A stretch of DNA of 64,000 nucleotides, from the NCBI RefSeq assembly GCF_964204645.1, contig NC_134027.1:21006485-21070484 (forward strand), given 5' to 3'. The position numbers were made by a program, and so were the translations under genes. Below are positions 13,001 to 23,397 of this stretch, in pieces. Each line of letters begins with the position of its first letter. The stretch's first letter is position 1. The notes below the pieces were generated by a model. That model did not search any database. It had not been told where the DNA came from and was given only the letters and a program-made list of their open reading frames with translations. This stretch comes from Tubulanus polymorphus. Taxonomy: Eukaryota; Nemertea; Palaeonemertea; Tubulaniformes; Tubulanidae.

Positions 13001-14225
13001 GAAACGTGTAGGTGCTCAAGCAAGGTTTGAAGCAAATACCCTATCTGTGTCTAAGTCCTGCGCCATGAACTTTTATTATCACATGTATGGTTCAACTATG
13101 GGGAAATTAGAAGTTAAACTCAACGGAAATGTTGTATTTTCAAAATCTGGAAATCAGAGAAATAAATGGAAAAAGGGATCAATTAATTTAACAAAAGGAA
13201 ACGCCGTGGTACGTACTCAGTACAAAGCTCACATTTCTTCGTTTTGCTTATTTCTTCCTTATTGTATTTTACATCTTTTTTATAAGATCCAGTTTGTCGC
13301 TTCCCGTGGAAGAGGTTTTGGGTCCGACATTGCTATTGATGACGTCAGATTTACTGAAGAATGCACTGCGACACCAGGTTTGTCAATTTGACCTTACGAC
13401 ACATGTATAGCTCACCGCAATGAGATTCTGAAAATGTTGGTTAGAATCTAATATCTAATCACGTTTAAAAACGTACTCCCTTAAACAGGTCCAAACATAT
13501 TGTGGTTAGAATCTGATCTAATCTAATCACGTTTAAAAACGGACTCCTTTATCCAACGGGTCCAATAAGCAAAGAGCTTGTCCATTATGTTTGTAATTCA
13601 TTTTTCTCTCACGAAGAACAATTGACAACGGATTTTGAGACGGATAACGGAAAGTGGATTTCGCAGGGAACGTTGCAATGGACCAGACGATCAGGTGTAA
13701 TATCTACAGACACAGGTTTAAGTGGAGATCATACAACTGGAAATGGTACGATTAGTTTCTAACTCACACAATATCATCCATACCCCTTACTCCTGTTGAA
13801 TAGTATTATTCAATATCTACTCTCATTTCAGGAACGTATGTATATGTGGATACTTCCAGAAAAAGTCCAGGTGACCAAGGCAGTTTTGGAGCAAATCTCC
13901 AATCTGCTTCTGACGCCTGCACCGTGAAATTTTATTATTACATGTATCGTTCAACGATGGGAAAATTAGAAGTTAAGGTCAATGGAAAAGTTACATTTTC
14001 GGAATCTGGTACTCCGGGTGGTATATGGAAACAGGAATCAGTTCCAATTGCGAAAGGAGACGCGGTGGTATGTACTCAGTGCACAGCATAGAATTTGTTT
14101 AAGTTTTACTAAAACTCTGAGAAATGTATTTCTTGTATTTTCAGATCCAGTTTGTTGCTACCCTGGGAAGCGATGATAAGTCTATCATAGCTATTGATGA
14201 CATCTCTTTTTCATCTCACTGCTAA
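1093..14225 (+). CDS. Secreted multi-MAM-domain protein (nine MAM repeats, three damaged)
   Basis: Exon model: 1093-1108 and 1376-1447 encode a 29-residue start with a hydrophobic signal peptide ending near SSTA. Each MAM repeat then uses three exons, a, b and c, with phases 1-1, 1-0 and 0-1. MAM1: 6862-6990, 7169-7383, 7472-7562. MAM2: 7745-7876, 8037-8272, 8349-8445. MAM3: b to 8699, c 8811-8910. MAM4: 9089-9220, 9328-9563, 9637-9727. MAM5: 9917-10048, 10202-10437, 10527-10623. MAM6: 10809-10940, 11105-11340, 11419-11509. MAM7: 11693-11824, 11981-12216, 12303-12402. MAM8: 12593-12724, 12973-13208, 13287-13377. MAM9: 13617-13745, 13832-14067, 14145-14225 with stop TAA. Diagnostic words are DFETDNGKW, GDHTTGNG, FYYHMYGSTMGKLEV and IAIDDV. 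MAM domains mediate extracellular adhesion and self-association. Only the later cysteine pair of the usual four is present; the N-terminal pair is missing in every repeat. Lesions lie in MAM3-5; leaving out those three keeps phase and gives 939 residues. Ligand unknown. Confidence 0.85.
1448..2780. other. First part of the long MAM intron; nothing recognised
   Basis: Runs from the donor GTAAGT at 1448 toward the first MAM exon at 6862. I see no conserved exon, RNA gene or element ends in this part; it is AT-rich with stops in all frames. The remainder of the intron is largely mobile-element sequence (listed separately). Confidence 0.5.
2867..3520. mobile_element. Foldback (inverted-repeat) element in the MAM intron
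   Basis: The left arm (about 2867-3055) and right arm (about 3288-3520) are imperfect reverse complements: GGCTGGTTTTCACGAGCG at the left end answers CGCTCGTGAAAACCAGCC at the right end, and both arms carry a series of C/GGGACATTTTT words and TCACATCATAATAACACC-like sequence. The ~230-base centre has no coding frame. It behaves like a non-autonomous MITE. A related terminus occurs at 49527. Confidence 0.75.
3743..5929. mobile_element. 2.2-kb element with ~590-bp inverted terminal repeats
   Basis: The arm at about 3743-4330 is the reverse complement of the arm at about 5340-5929, so the same 64-codon chance frame appears on the minus strand of one and the plus strand of the other. The outer ends read AAGCCTTTTTACAG. 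The ~1-kb centre holds no recognisable transposase. Directly left of the element, at 3720-3740, lies a third copy of the terminus in the opposite direction, so the two termini form a near-perfect 39-bp palindrome. Non-autonomous foldback DNA transposon is the simplest reading. Confidence 0.8.
6411..6688. mobile_element. Short TIR element before the first MAM exon
   Basis: GAGCATCTCAAAATTTC at about 6411 is matched by GAAATTTTGAGATGCTC at about 6668-6684, about 275 bases overall. No coding capacity. A MITE-like insertion; target duplication not resolved. Confidence 0.55.
8446..8910 (+). pseudogene. MAM repeat 3: truncated, first exon lost
   Basis: The a-exon present in every other repeat is absent: the MAM2 c-exon at 8445 is followed by only ~55 bases before a b-exon body (from about 8500) that lacks its usual start, the TYVYVETSGK part. 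A phase-compatible acceptor might be the AG before GTGATCAAGCC at about 8503, but it has no polypyrimidine tract. The rest of b (to 8699) and c (8811-8910) is open and well conserved, ending in FSTGC. A deletion that joined the end of one repeat to the middle of the next explains it. Confidence 0.75.
9089..9727 (+). pseudogene. MAM repeat 4: in-frame stop in the b exon
   Basis: The exons 9089-9220, 9328-9563 and 9637-9727 all have normal lengths (132, 236, 91), phases and splice sites. In the b exon, the codon that is TCA in repeat 6 reads TAA at 9399-9401, cutting the domain after its first ~25 b-exon residues. Everything downstream stays in frame and keeps FYYHMYGST and IAIDDV. A single-base change in one otherwise sound repeat: a nonsense allele, assembly error, or an exon set that is spliced out. 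Confidence 0.8.
9917..10623 (+). pseudogene. MAM repeat 5: a-exon acceptor changed from AG to AT; GC donor after c
   Basis: Other a-exons start after ACGTAG; here the same position reads ACGTAT (9911-9916), so the exon 9917-10048 has an open, well conserved frame but no AG acceptor. Exons b (10202-10437) and c (10527-10623) are open. The donor after c is GC (AGGCACGT at 10622) where other repeats have AGGTTTGT; GC donors are usable but weak. With repeats 3 and 4 this makes three damaged repeats in a row. Confidence 0.75.
12884..12972 (+). repeat. Partial duplicate of a MAM b-exon start (decoy acceptor)
   Basis: Just upstream of the real MAM8 b exon (12973) lies a second acceptor, TTTCAG at 12882-12883, followed by a degraded copy of the exon start (TYEYLKAYRKK). 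If used, translation would continue to the TAG at 12970-12972, which is the AG of the true acceptor. The surrounding intron end is also repeated, so a local duplication created it. Confidence 0.7.
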
Positions 14226-15461
14226 CGATCTATCTATACATATAGATACGATATGTATTCAGTGCATATGATAGATAAATACAATATCAAACATATGTAA
14301 TATATGCGCGTGTCTTATTGTTCAATCACTGAGTCTCTTTTCAATTTGCCTTTCATGTCTAACCCTAGGTGAACTAGCGAAACAATATTACGATTCTCAT
14401 GACGGCTACCCAAAGTTTCCAAATCCCCATTTGATTTTTTGGCAAGTCTTCACTCATTGGGCAAACTATGTACGTATATGTCTTTGTCAGTTCTCCAAAA
14501 TCGTACATTGGACTATCGCTAACACTTGACTATTCCAACTGATCATGTATTAGCACAATCTAGTTACCAGTTATAACCGGACATTATGAAACCTAAAAAA
14601 TGTTAACCATTAAGCGTCATCTTACAAATCACAACCGTAAATCGATGTGCAAAACGTCACAGGTCTATACACATACAAGCGATTTGGCAAAATATTATTG
14701 ACAAAGATGTAGAATGTCCTCCTGTGATTATATAATGAGGCTTATTTCAACGTCGAAATATTATATTGCATTGAATATCATGAGAAGGCGTATTGTAGGA
14801 GTGATGGATGCATGATTATATCAGAAGCAGCAGGCATAAATAGAAATGATAAGTAAATTGGAATATTCAGTAAAAATTGCGGATGTATAAACGATGTGGA
14901 AGTCTGATATAAAAGTAAGACCCTAACATGGGGGTGCTGGTGGAATGACGAAGCTACCTACGATCTGTGTATGGCCGGCGTGAATTTTATCGGCGGCTTG
15001 AAGCGGTCAATATAAAAATGTGTAAACACATTGACATCGATATTAGGGGGTAATTTTGCAGGTTACATGAGAACGATCCCGATAAGCAATTTGTAATAGC
15101 ATAGCTGTCGTATACAGCTCCGCGTCCTCTGATTGCATGTGTATCTGGTGACAATTCAATTCAATTCTTTATTGATCCTTATGTTAAACATTACATATAA
15201 AATTCCAAAATTCAATAAAGTTGATAAGAAAATACAATATACAGAACAGAAGTTACAAATTTAGAAATAAGAAAATACAACATACAAAACAAATGCGTAA
15301 TTCAAACCGTATTACATAAACAAGTTATTTCAAATGATAATGTCTTCTTCAACCCACACTCAGGGGATATCGAGTGGCAGCCAAACCGACTGGCCTAGGC
15401 CGCACGATATGCTCCAAAGTCATGATGAAGCAGACATCAGGAGAGCTCTTTCTCCAACCAT
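14226..15461. other. Downstream of the MAM gene; no gene recognised
   Basis: AT-rich sequence after the MAM stop codon with a TATAGATA-type simple stretch at 14226-14290. No exon-like conserved frame seen. Around 15150-15190 the sequence ATTCAATTCTTTATTGATCC resembles, on the minus strand, the GATCAATAAAGAATTGAA tail of many LINEs; this is the only suggestive signal. Confidence 0.4.
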
Positions 15462-15689
15462 TTAGGCTAAACAAAAATGATACCTTGTTTCTCCGCAGCG
15501 GCCGGGTCATTTTTGTAAAATATGATAAAATTTATAAACAGTTCATTTCTATAGCGGCCGGGTCTGTCATGGTAAAATTGATCACGATTTAAAAAAAAGT
15601 AATGTATAGGGTAGATAGGCGGGCGGCCGGGTCAACATTTAAGCTCAGCAGAGCGGAGAAACAAGGTATCAATTTTTTTTAGCCTTAGG
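15462..15689. mobile_element. Small TIR element with three GCGGCCGGGTC boxes
   Basis: Left end AGGCTAAACAAAAATGATAC and the following CTTGTTTCTCCGC are answered at the right end by GCGGAGAAACAAGGTATC and AGCCT, about 33 bases with few mismatches. Inside, the word GCGGCCGGGTC occurs at about 15498, 15554 and 15624. Total about 228 bases, no coding frame: a MITE. Confidence 0.7.
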
Positions 15690-16592
15690 CAATTGAAGTT
15701 GCAGACCAGCTTTTAGAGGCAAAAGTGAATGAAGTCGGTCGCAAGTTATCATTATTGACAATTTTCAATAAAAAAATTTAAACCACTATTTACAGTTGAA
15801 GATCTTTATCGCCTACCCGATCGCCAAATCTCATAATTCCCCAAATTTCTTACAACTTCGATTTAAAATTCTGCAATCCCACATAAGCTTATCCCCATTT
15901 TTATCTACATTTTTTCGCGATTTCAAATGATTTATTAAAATTAATTTTCTTGTTAAAACCTAAATTCATTGATACATGCACGGTTTATTATTTTCTATTC
16001 TACATTCGCTCTTAACATAAATTCACTTCAAAGAACATATAGTACGCGATCATTCAGTTTCCGAGATTTCAAGAAAACGAAGAGGATTCTAAAATTTCTA
16101 GATACCTCCCCCTGCGCAGAAGAAATCATATTTTAATGAGTTGGGTAAGCTGCCTGGTGACAAAATGCAATGAAATCGAAACGAAGGTACCGTAACCAGG
16201 TATTTAAATGAAATGTGTTAAAACGGAGTCGATACGATCAAGTCTTGTGGTTTAATAGAGCCGATCGTTAATAAACCGCAGATAAGTTACTGACCAGTGG
16301 GTTCGTTCCTTTCAAACCATATGAAAAAGATTTTGTTCTATTATTGTTGTTGGATTAAATCAGTCATACTATCAATCCATAAGATCGTTGAGACTCAGGT
16401 GTCGTTTCGATCTAACGCAGAGATATTTTCCTCAACTAAGGTTTTATTTTGACATCAGTAAAAATGTTTCCAAATGACTTACGTTTTCAATGACGTATAC
16501 AATTATTGGGAGGGTAGCTGGGATGCCGTAGAAAGAGAACAATGAGAACCTACCACCTTGAAATTAGGCACAATTGAAGGACACAGCATTAG

Positions 16593-16893
16593 TTTAGTTA
16601 AGGGAGTTCAAGCAGAATGCAACCCATGAAATATCGGAGTTAAAACATAGATTAAAATCACTGGAAGATAGACTTAATCAAAAACACGAATAGAAATTGG
16701 GTCGAGCAATTAGAAAAATTCAAACGAGATTTAGGAGAAATAGACAAGCGAAAAACACATCATACAATGCACAATGCGAAGGAACCTGAAATTACTAACA
16801 GTATCGATCGTGAAAACTCTGAATTGAATGTCATACAAGACATAATAAAGGTATTACGACTTGAAAGAAAAATCCACAAACCCCGGCATGTAT
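16593..16893 (+). pseudogene. Coiled-coil-like coding remnant, broken
   Basis: One frame reads LREFKQNATHEISELKHRLK then reaches a TAG near 16691; shifting frame there continues as VEQLEKFKRDLGEIDKRK and runs to a stop at about 16893. The heptad-like spacing of Leu/Ile and the Glu/Lys content suggest a coiled coil from an old gene or element ORF. No start codon, no splice context, no family recognised. Confidence 0.35.
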
Positions 16894-17074
16894 AACACGG
16901 TTAGGTATTTGATTTGAACACTTTATTTTTCAAATATAATTTACAGTATAGTGTACAAAGCATAATACAAAATAGAGTAAATTAGACCTGGAGGGGCCTG
17001 TAGAAACTAAGGAATAGTTTGTATAAAACAGGTTCCTCAAAAGAGAAAAGAAAAAAAGAGAAATGCAATAAAGA

Positions 17075-17338
17075 AATAAAGAAATTAAAGGTAAACGCAA
17101 TAGGGATTGTGAATTTAAGAGCACAGGAATAACTCCGATACAAGAACAAAGACGGCAACAACGAAAAAGAGAGGCATGTCATATCATCAACAAAAGGCTG
17201 AGAGATGAGGAAGGTAGCACTAACGAACTGAGAATTGGTACCGAAAAGCCCGAAATAAACAGTATATTGAGAAATGTTGTCAGGTATCAACCAGACGTTA
17301 CGTCAGATGATGAATGGATTGACATTTTTCGATCTTAA
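17075..17338 (+). CDS. Coding-like fragment with acidic C-terminus, unknown
   Basis: An open stretch without ATG reads from about 17075 to a TAA at 17336-17338, ending TSDDEWIDIFRS. It is rich in Arg, Glu and Gln (QEQRRQQRKREA) and looks translated rather than random, but has no recognised domain. The stop codon falls in the first bases of a dispersed repeat, so the true 3' end may have been replaced. It could belong with the coiled-coil remnant upstream as parts of one decayed element protein. Confidence 0.25.
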   Translation, partial: NKEIKGKRNRDCEFKSTGITPIQEQRRQQRKREACHIINKRLRDEEGSTNELRIGTEKPEINSILRNVVRYQPDVTSDDEWIDIFRS

Positions 17339-17483
17339 AATAGGGATTGTCCCCATTATTTATCTATTTGGCTGGTAAATTTTGTTTGATTTTTCGATTG
17401 GGTGTCCCTTACAGACCCACCACACCTGCCGGGAGTGAAACAGGGGGTTTGATTTTGAAATCGGAAATCGAAGTACAGATATA
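17331..17483. repeat. Dispersed repeat, copy 1
   Basis: This stretch returns in inverted orientation at 59809-59954 with high identity, sharing GATCTTAAAATAGGGAT, CAGACCCACCACACCTGCC and TGAAATCGGAAATCGAAGTA. A more diverged relative lies at 55928-56023. Non-coding; family unknown. Confidence 0.8.
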
Positions 17484-17802
17484 GATGTGTGATCGGCGGT
17501 CGAGTTAACAGAATATTTTAAAATCGAAGTACATAATTGGAAATTCGGTTCCGGTTCATCCAAACAATCTTCCATTCAGTCTGAACCGGCAAGCGACTGA
17601 TTGGGATGAATTTTCCTGGCTGCCTAATTTGATACAATGAGATTCTGGAAATAGCTATATTACAAGATCATTTTGTCCATTTTTATATTTTTTTGGTAAT
17701 TTTCTACGTGTAAATAGTCTGATAGATTATTGTGGTTTAATTTGTTTTTCTCGGGTTGATGTTGATGTAGAAGTCCTCTAAGTTGATGATCCCGCGTGTT
17801 GA

Positions 17803-18042
17803 CTAGATAGGAAGAAAGCACATTTCGAAACGCAAATTTTCCAGATGAGAGTATGGCCCTGGGGTATCCGAAGTGTAGTTGTATGACATCGACGGTGCAG
17901 CTCCAATGAGGATGGGTTTCTCCGTCAAGGGGTGCGCAGTTGGTACTTCACATCTGGTGCAACGCAAGTGAATAACGAGCGGTTCCTCAACCGAGGAGAC
18001 TGAATCTACAGCCATAACTTTGCCATCCACACCACAGAACAA
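17803..18042 (-). CDS. Possible lone exon, 79-codon minus-strand frame
   Basis: The frame from ATG at 18042 to its stop contains VSSVEEPLVIHLRCTRCEVP and SYNYTSDTPGPYSHLENLRF, with balanced composition and few rare residues, better than the AT-driven chance frames around it. No partner exons or known domain were found, and there is no hydrophobic leader. Could be a chance frame or an old gene fragment. Confidence 0.2.
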   Translation of the reverse strand: MFCGVDGKVMAVDSVSSVEEPLVIHLRCTRCEVPTAHPLTEKPILIGAAPSMSYNYTSDTPGPYSHLENLRFEMCFLPI

Positions 18043-18229
18043 TCAGGAAACTTAAAAGCACAGAGAGCGCTAGTATTTTCAACAGCAACAACAAAAATTA
18101 TTTTATAGAAACTTTTATTAGACAAATCGTTGCGTCGTTACGTAGGAGTTATTTGAGACGTTACGTAGGACTTACGTACTTCTTTACCGGTACGGTACGA
18201 CACGATACGATATGATGACATGTCAAAAC

Positions 18230-18550
18230 GGGACATAACCATTACTCTGAAGTCCCATTTCTCCGGGGTACCATTACTCCAAAATTGCGTTTATATACCC
18301 CGGCATTATGTTATTGTAAAAATCAATAAACATTTTCAGAGAGGTAATTTCAGCGCCTAATGGAACATTTATTATTACTGTTTCCTATATCAGGCCTAGC
18401 TTTCCTGATAAAATCTGAGTTTATTACTACTTTATTGACTCTCACAAATAACATACCCGTAGCATTGGGACTCCGGGGTAATGGGATCGAATTCAGAGTA
18501 TTAGGACTTCGGAGTATTGGGACTTCGGGTTAATGAAACTTCGAAGTAAT
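18230..18550. repeat. Foldback repeat rich in CCGGGGTA / TACTCCGAAGT words
   Basis: Words such as CATTACTCTGAAGTCCC and CTCCGGGGTACCATTACTCC on the left side are answered by GGACTCCGGGGTAATGGGA and TTCGGAGTATTGGGAC on the right (18470-18545). Multiple short repeats of 'N-TAATGGGACTTCGGAG' make the structure a mixture of direct and inverted repeats. No coding content. Confidence 0.5.
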
Positions 18551-19109
18551 GAGACGACCTTGTCAAAACTCAACGCAAAAAAATTACGGAAAGAATCTAC
18601 TTAATGCAAATAGAGATACATAGAGATGATCAATTGTGGAATGTACGAAGTTTGCAAAGATTTCGTCAATGCCAAATTCACCCTTGCGACGATAAAACTA
18701 AAAGACACATTTTGGCATTAATAATCGAAAATTCCAATAACGTTGGACCGTAAATCTTAACAATGGTTATTCTCCCCATAATAAACATATCTAAATTCCT
18801 TTGTTAACTGGTTAAACTCAACTCGTGATTTCCCCTTTGATCCTTTGTTCCTCTTGTTATACGTCGCTCGTCAATTAAAATCAAAGTCTCTCAACTTGTC
18901 TTCACTATCGTTTTGATTTAATATGAACCCCCTAGTTTGTCTCTTTACTACTGATTCTAATTTACAATTTATCTTCACGCTTGCTTCTCTTTAATCTGTT
19001 TTAGCGTATAACTGTTTCTATGCTAATTTTCCTTTAGTTAGTATCATCTCTGATTATTTAAACCAGTCTATTTGTCTCTGGATTTTAAATATATTTCATA
19101 ATTATGTTG

Positions 19110-19215
19110 TAACTCAGTATTCCTGAAGATGACTATTATATTGGGAAATAGTCGAAACGTTGAATAAACTACTAGTTTCAGTTACGTTTTCGGAATGTTT
19201 TTTTTTTTCATTATC
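19110..19215 (+). mobile_element. Penelope-like element tail with hammerhead-like core
   Basis: CTGAAGA at 19123-19129, a hairpin GACTATT...AATAGTC, then GAAACG at 19154 followed by TTGAATAAAC. This arrangement is the one seen at the end of the intact Penelope-like element in this window (53431-53455), except that the first box reads CTGAAGA in place of CTGATGA. A 3'-end remnant of a related element; ribozyme activity is doubtful with the changed core. Confidence 0.5.
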
Positions 19216-19319
19216 ATTGTGGGATTCTCCCTACATTATCGTCTCAAGGCGGATATAGTGTTTTATCAATCGGGAGTACACCCTATAGTTAGTCTTCTTG
19301 GTATTTAGGCCTACGCACG

Positions 19320-19687
19320 TGGCCCCCGAGTCAGTCGCCATATATTTCACCAGCTGCTTCGTACGCGTTTGTGACGGTGACAAGCAGCTGATGTTTCGAT
19401 TGTCCTCTTCAGACATTTCGAAAGTGAACCTGAGCAAATATATTTTTTGGTTCTCATGACGGCGATATGAACAACTGTGTGTACAGGCGTTCAAATATGA
19501 ACTCGGACTATCATAGGGTGCTTTCACAAAGGAATTCATTATTTCTCGATCCTTGGACTGAGGTGTGGTTACTTAAACACTGAATAATCTAATCAGAATA
19601 AGCGGACACTCAGTGAGTTGTTTTCTTATGGGTAGATTGTGCTAATACTTTTCAGTATCGATTATTTTCGCTCTTCATTTTGTTTTC
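19320..19687 (+). promoter_or_regulatory. Duplicated upstream region of lectin copy A
   Basis: This stretch is clearly similar to 26476-26859 upstream of lectin copy B. Strongest blocks: GAGCAAATATA, GGTTCTCATGACGGCGAT, ATCCTTGGACTGAGGTGTG and TTATGGGTAGATTGTGCTAA. Conservation right up to the start codon implies that promoter and exon 1 were duplicated together; selective retention of regulatory sites is possible. Confidence 0.55.
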
Positions 19688-21611
19688 ATGAAGAATATGA
19701 AGACTGGTTTGTTCATACTTTTAGCTCTTGTTGCTGGTGGTAAGTACACACACAACGCATTAAGATGCAATTTCAAGCTCTTTGGTATTACGCGTAATTT
19801 GCTCGATCAGTCACATTTAGACCGATGGTTGCTTGTGGTTGTAGCTCTTAAAAGGTGACAGCCATCAAGCGGAAGCTTTGCATTTTATTGAACTACCCAT
19901 ACCCTCTTTTTATCCCCACCTCGCTCAATGCCATCCTCCAAATGACCCAAGTTCGTCTGAATAGAATATATATTTTACAAGTTGTTTATCCCGCTCCGCT
20001 CCTACGTATCATTTAGAAAAAGGGAAATCATCGATCTATTTCACTAATCTATGAAGTTCTTTTGAAATGATGATAACATGCCGTCATGTTAAACGATACG
20101 TCAAGCGAAGAGTCGAATTATTGTTTCCGTTAAGTCCACGATGTGCAGTCATCTTTAGAAATACTTACCTTACATTGAAATTATGAAATAGAGGGTTCGA
20201 TTACGGTTAGATAGGCCTCAGTTAACCATTGTACATGTTATACATTTGAAAAGAAACATTTTGTGCATATAATATCCAGCCATACATTTTTCTACAAAAA
20301 TTTATTGAAATTTTATTGACAACTTTCTTCCAGTTTTTGCTTACTGTACATTTGGTGATACACGCGTTGGTAATCATTGTTGAAATCTGCAGAAAAAAAC
20401 CCAATATAATGGCCGTGTAACCCGTTCACGGCGACGGCGATATCGTCGGTTGACTCAAACATGTTTGATATTTACGGGCGTTTATTCACCCCGCCGAATT
20501 CGCTCGTCTACCCGCATTTGACCAATTCCGTTGATAGGATGCATTTTGGATTTAACGTGATGTGTTAATCCTTATAACGGTTCGATCGCTGCGTTTGCCC
20601 ACTCGTATCGGGTGTATTAATTTGCAGGCGTAAACTGTAACACACTGAGTCAGTGAAATATGTTTTCATCACCGGTAACCGGTAGGCCTATGCGATAATT
20701 ATTACTATCGTCACTCAACAAATTAACGATACTTCCCAACGAAAAAAAATGGAGAACCTACGTAGGCCTATCGACATTGACTGGTGACCCCACAGAGACT
20801 TGTGTATAATGCCTGTACCCTGTTTAGTGCGTCGGGTGAGACCACACCTACGAGTTCTGCGTATGTTACCATTCATAAGCCGTTAATTATTTTTAAATTA
20901 AAGCTGAATTGTAAAAATGGATGAAAAAACGATGGTGTATTAAGACTGCACTGTTTCCCTGGTCTTATTATGACCAAACTAAGGTATCTGTTCAAACGAT
21001 CAAGAGAAATATCCCAAAATGATGACGCAAAGCTTAAGTGGAACTGGATTTAGAGTCTGTGTATTGCAGATTCCTTCCATATCGATATCAAACCACATAG
21101 AAAATAGTACCTGGGTAGACTAATATCTGTTACACCCACAACCTTGTATAACTGGTTAATTCAAACGAAGAACTGCTGGACGGAAATCAATTCTATTCAA
21201 CAGATATATTAATTCGGCGTGGGGTCGATACTGCTCAACTGGCATACAAAGAATATCAAATAACCACTGATTTTATGGTAAGTGCTTTAATGGACATCTC
21301 ACACCTCCCTGGTTCTTGAAAACAAATGAACTTGCGAACACTATTTGCAAAAACTGGCCTGTCAATAAAATCTTTATCGGGTAAGATTACTTCACTAATT
21401 ATTATTATGATATAAAGAGGATTATCAATTATTTTTCATGAAACTGAACTGAGCCCAGATGTTGATGCTATATTTGCAGAAAAAACGATTGGAACACAGA
21501 TCACCATTGTTTGGCAGTGATGCTGATTGTGTCGGTATAAATAACGACGGGAGTTGGAGCTATATTCGGTGTCATAGCCCACTGTCTTTACTCTGTATGT
21601 ACGACGTTTAA
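19688..21611 (+). pseudogene. C-type lectin gene copy A, lectin domain broken
   Basis: Exon 1 (19688-19739) encodes a signal peptide (MKTGLFILLALVAG core) and ends with a GTAAGT donor. The lectin exon 2 starts at 20334 after TTCCAG, reads TFGDTRVGNHC and then hits TGA at 20381-20383; the remainder is unrecognisable. No match to exon 3 of copy B was found. Exon 4 (21480-21611) is open and encodes the C-type-lectin end, DCVGINNDGSW to LLCMYDV and stop. A 74-nt exon-like block at 21204-21277 is in the right phase to join exons 1 and 4, so an 85-residue secreted product remains possible. Same layout as copy B 7.2 kb downstream. Confidence 0.7.
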
Positions 21612-21815
21612 AAGATTTATAATGATCAAGATATAAGAATCAAAGCAAAAAAGAATCAATGATATTCAAAATGTGTCAGGGATATATTTGTCTATAGTTA
21701 TTTCGATTTTGACCATCTCTTTTGACCACTCATTGGCTGAATTATTGATTGGCCACGTGGTCGAGTCAAACTGGTAATTCAGTGAGTTAAATTGTTTTCC
21801 TAGCAGATTCGTTCT
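21611..21815. other. Short spacer after lectin copy A
   Basis: Similar to the sequence after copy B exon 4 (30890-31010): GATATTC/TTGAA and TATTTGTCTRTAGTTA words and the CTCATTGGCTGAA block recur, marking the extent of the duplication on the 3' side. No other feature seen. Confidence 0.4.
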
Positions 21816-22338
21816 CTAAGTGGAGAATCCAACACTGATATGACGAAAGATGATGTCCGAAAAGTGTCCTTACAGCTACTAGTTTATTGATTCAAAGTTT
21901 CGACTATAACCTAATAGCAACAATTCATAAATACTAAGTCCTTACGAATTTTTGCTAATATTCATCTTCAGGAATACTGAGTTAACAAAATGTTGAAATA
22001 TTTATATATGCTACCAAGAAATAAGGGACAATTTAAGTTATTAAGATTGAAGTAAACCAGGGGAATTACAACATAGATTAATTGCAAATTAAGGCATAGC
22101 AAAACGAGTGACGTTGAATGAGTATAAAGAAAGTTAGGCGTGAAACAAAGGATCACAGGATACATAAAAGTTTAACCAAATTGCAGAGATATTTAGAAAT
22201 AAGTTGGTTATGAGGGGAGAAAGCATTATTAAGGTTGACACAGTTTTCAGAATTTTCGAAAATCAAAATGGATTCTGAAATATGTCTTTAAAGGAAACAT
22301 GCGGATTTCGTCATATCAGTGTGGGATTCTCTATTTAT
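21816..22338. mobile_element. TIR element, ~520 bp
   Basis: GAGAATCCAACACTGATATG at about 21821 followed by ACGAAA is matched by TTTCGTCATATCAGTG and TGGGATTCTC at 22308-22335. About 27 bases with one mismatch. The interior is AT-rich with no transposase. The terminal word TGTGGGATTCTC is also found after the Penelope-type tails at 19222 and 63822, so the ends may derive from such elements. Confidence 0.6.
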
Positions 22339-22668
22339 CGTCACAAATCGGAATAGTGTTTCTTTAATGGTAAATCGTTTCTATGTTTGAATTCTTTTCG
22401 AGAGTCACTAGTCATCCATAGAGTGTCTAGATTTTTAAGGCGACAGTTCTCTGATTGTGTCATATTACTAGGCCGCTTTAACAACGTTCCTGGCCACGTT
22501 TTGACGCGATATTTTTGAACTAGTTAACTCGATATAGACGACGAGGACTGGAATATTTCAGTTGCAGACGATTTTCTTCTGCACTTAGTATATGTCTGGA
22601 TTTGATACAGACTTAACAAAAGTGAGTTGATTCTACTGAATTATACACGTTATACATGTATATATATA

Positions 22669-22887
22669 TATCAACTTACCCATACCACGCATTTCATTGG
22701 CTATTGAAATAAAGACTGATGACCGCTGAGATGCAATCTTTCCACCCAAGGAAATCTTGGACAGTGTGATTAAGGGTTTGCGGCCAGGGTTTTTGTTTTG
22801 TACATCTCCTGGTGTAAGATTATTACAGTGCTGGTGATTCGGGAAGCGTTCTTCTGTACATTCTGATCCAAAATATGACCAATGCAT
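22669..22887 (-). CDS. Possible orphan coding exon with strong donor
   Basis: Minus strand: ATG at 22887 opens a frame reading HCNNLTPGDVQNKNPGRKPL and SVFISIANEMRGM, ending at a consensus donor (ATGG/GTAAGT) at about 22669. The donor quality and composition are better than chance frames nearby. No acceptor partner or domain recognised. May be the first coding exon of a gene whose other exons I cannot see, or an element ORF. Confidence 0.25.
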
Positions 22888-23397
22888 CTAAAAAGATGGG
22901 TAAACAGAGTTTGGCAAAAAATGGCCGCCTGTTAGCCATCTTGATTTTGACAAGACCAGTTTTTTAGCTGAAGATTTGACGAGGGTAGATACGTACGTGT
23001 ATAAATAAGAAACCTGTCGGCTGGGCTAGCTCCGTTGGGTTTGATTCATAGCAGTAGAAAGAGTGAAGATCGGAAGAAAATCGAAGGACTAGCAGTGATT
23101 GAAAACAAAAATACCTAGTCAGATTGGTTCAAGACAATCCATCAGATCGAGAAATGTCTCCACAACTTCCGAAAATAACTGGATTCAATCAAAAGCCCGT
23201 TCCTCATGTTTTGCAATAGTGGATTCATAACTTGTACCAAGTTTTAGAATATCTGATGTCCTGTTACGCTATTTCTGTTAAAAGAACTTAAATTCATAAA
23301 GATAGTCAATGTCTATAGGACATAAGCCTACTACAGGAGGTGATTAAGATGATGCTGATGGTGATGCTGAACAAGGTGATGGTGGAGATGGGGTGGT

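Noticed and set aside
20185-20215. GGTTCGATTACGG resembling a tRNA T-arm
   Set aside because: No acceptor or anticodon stems around it.
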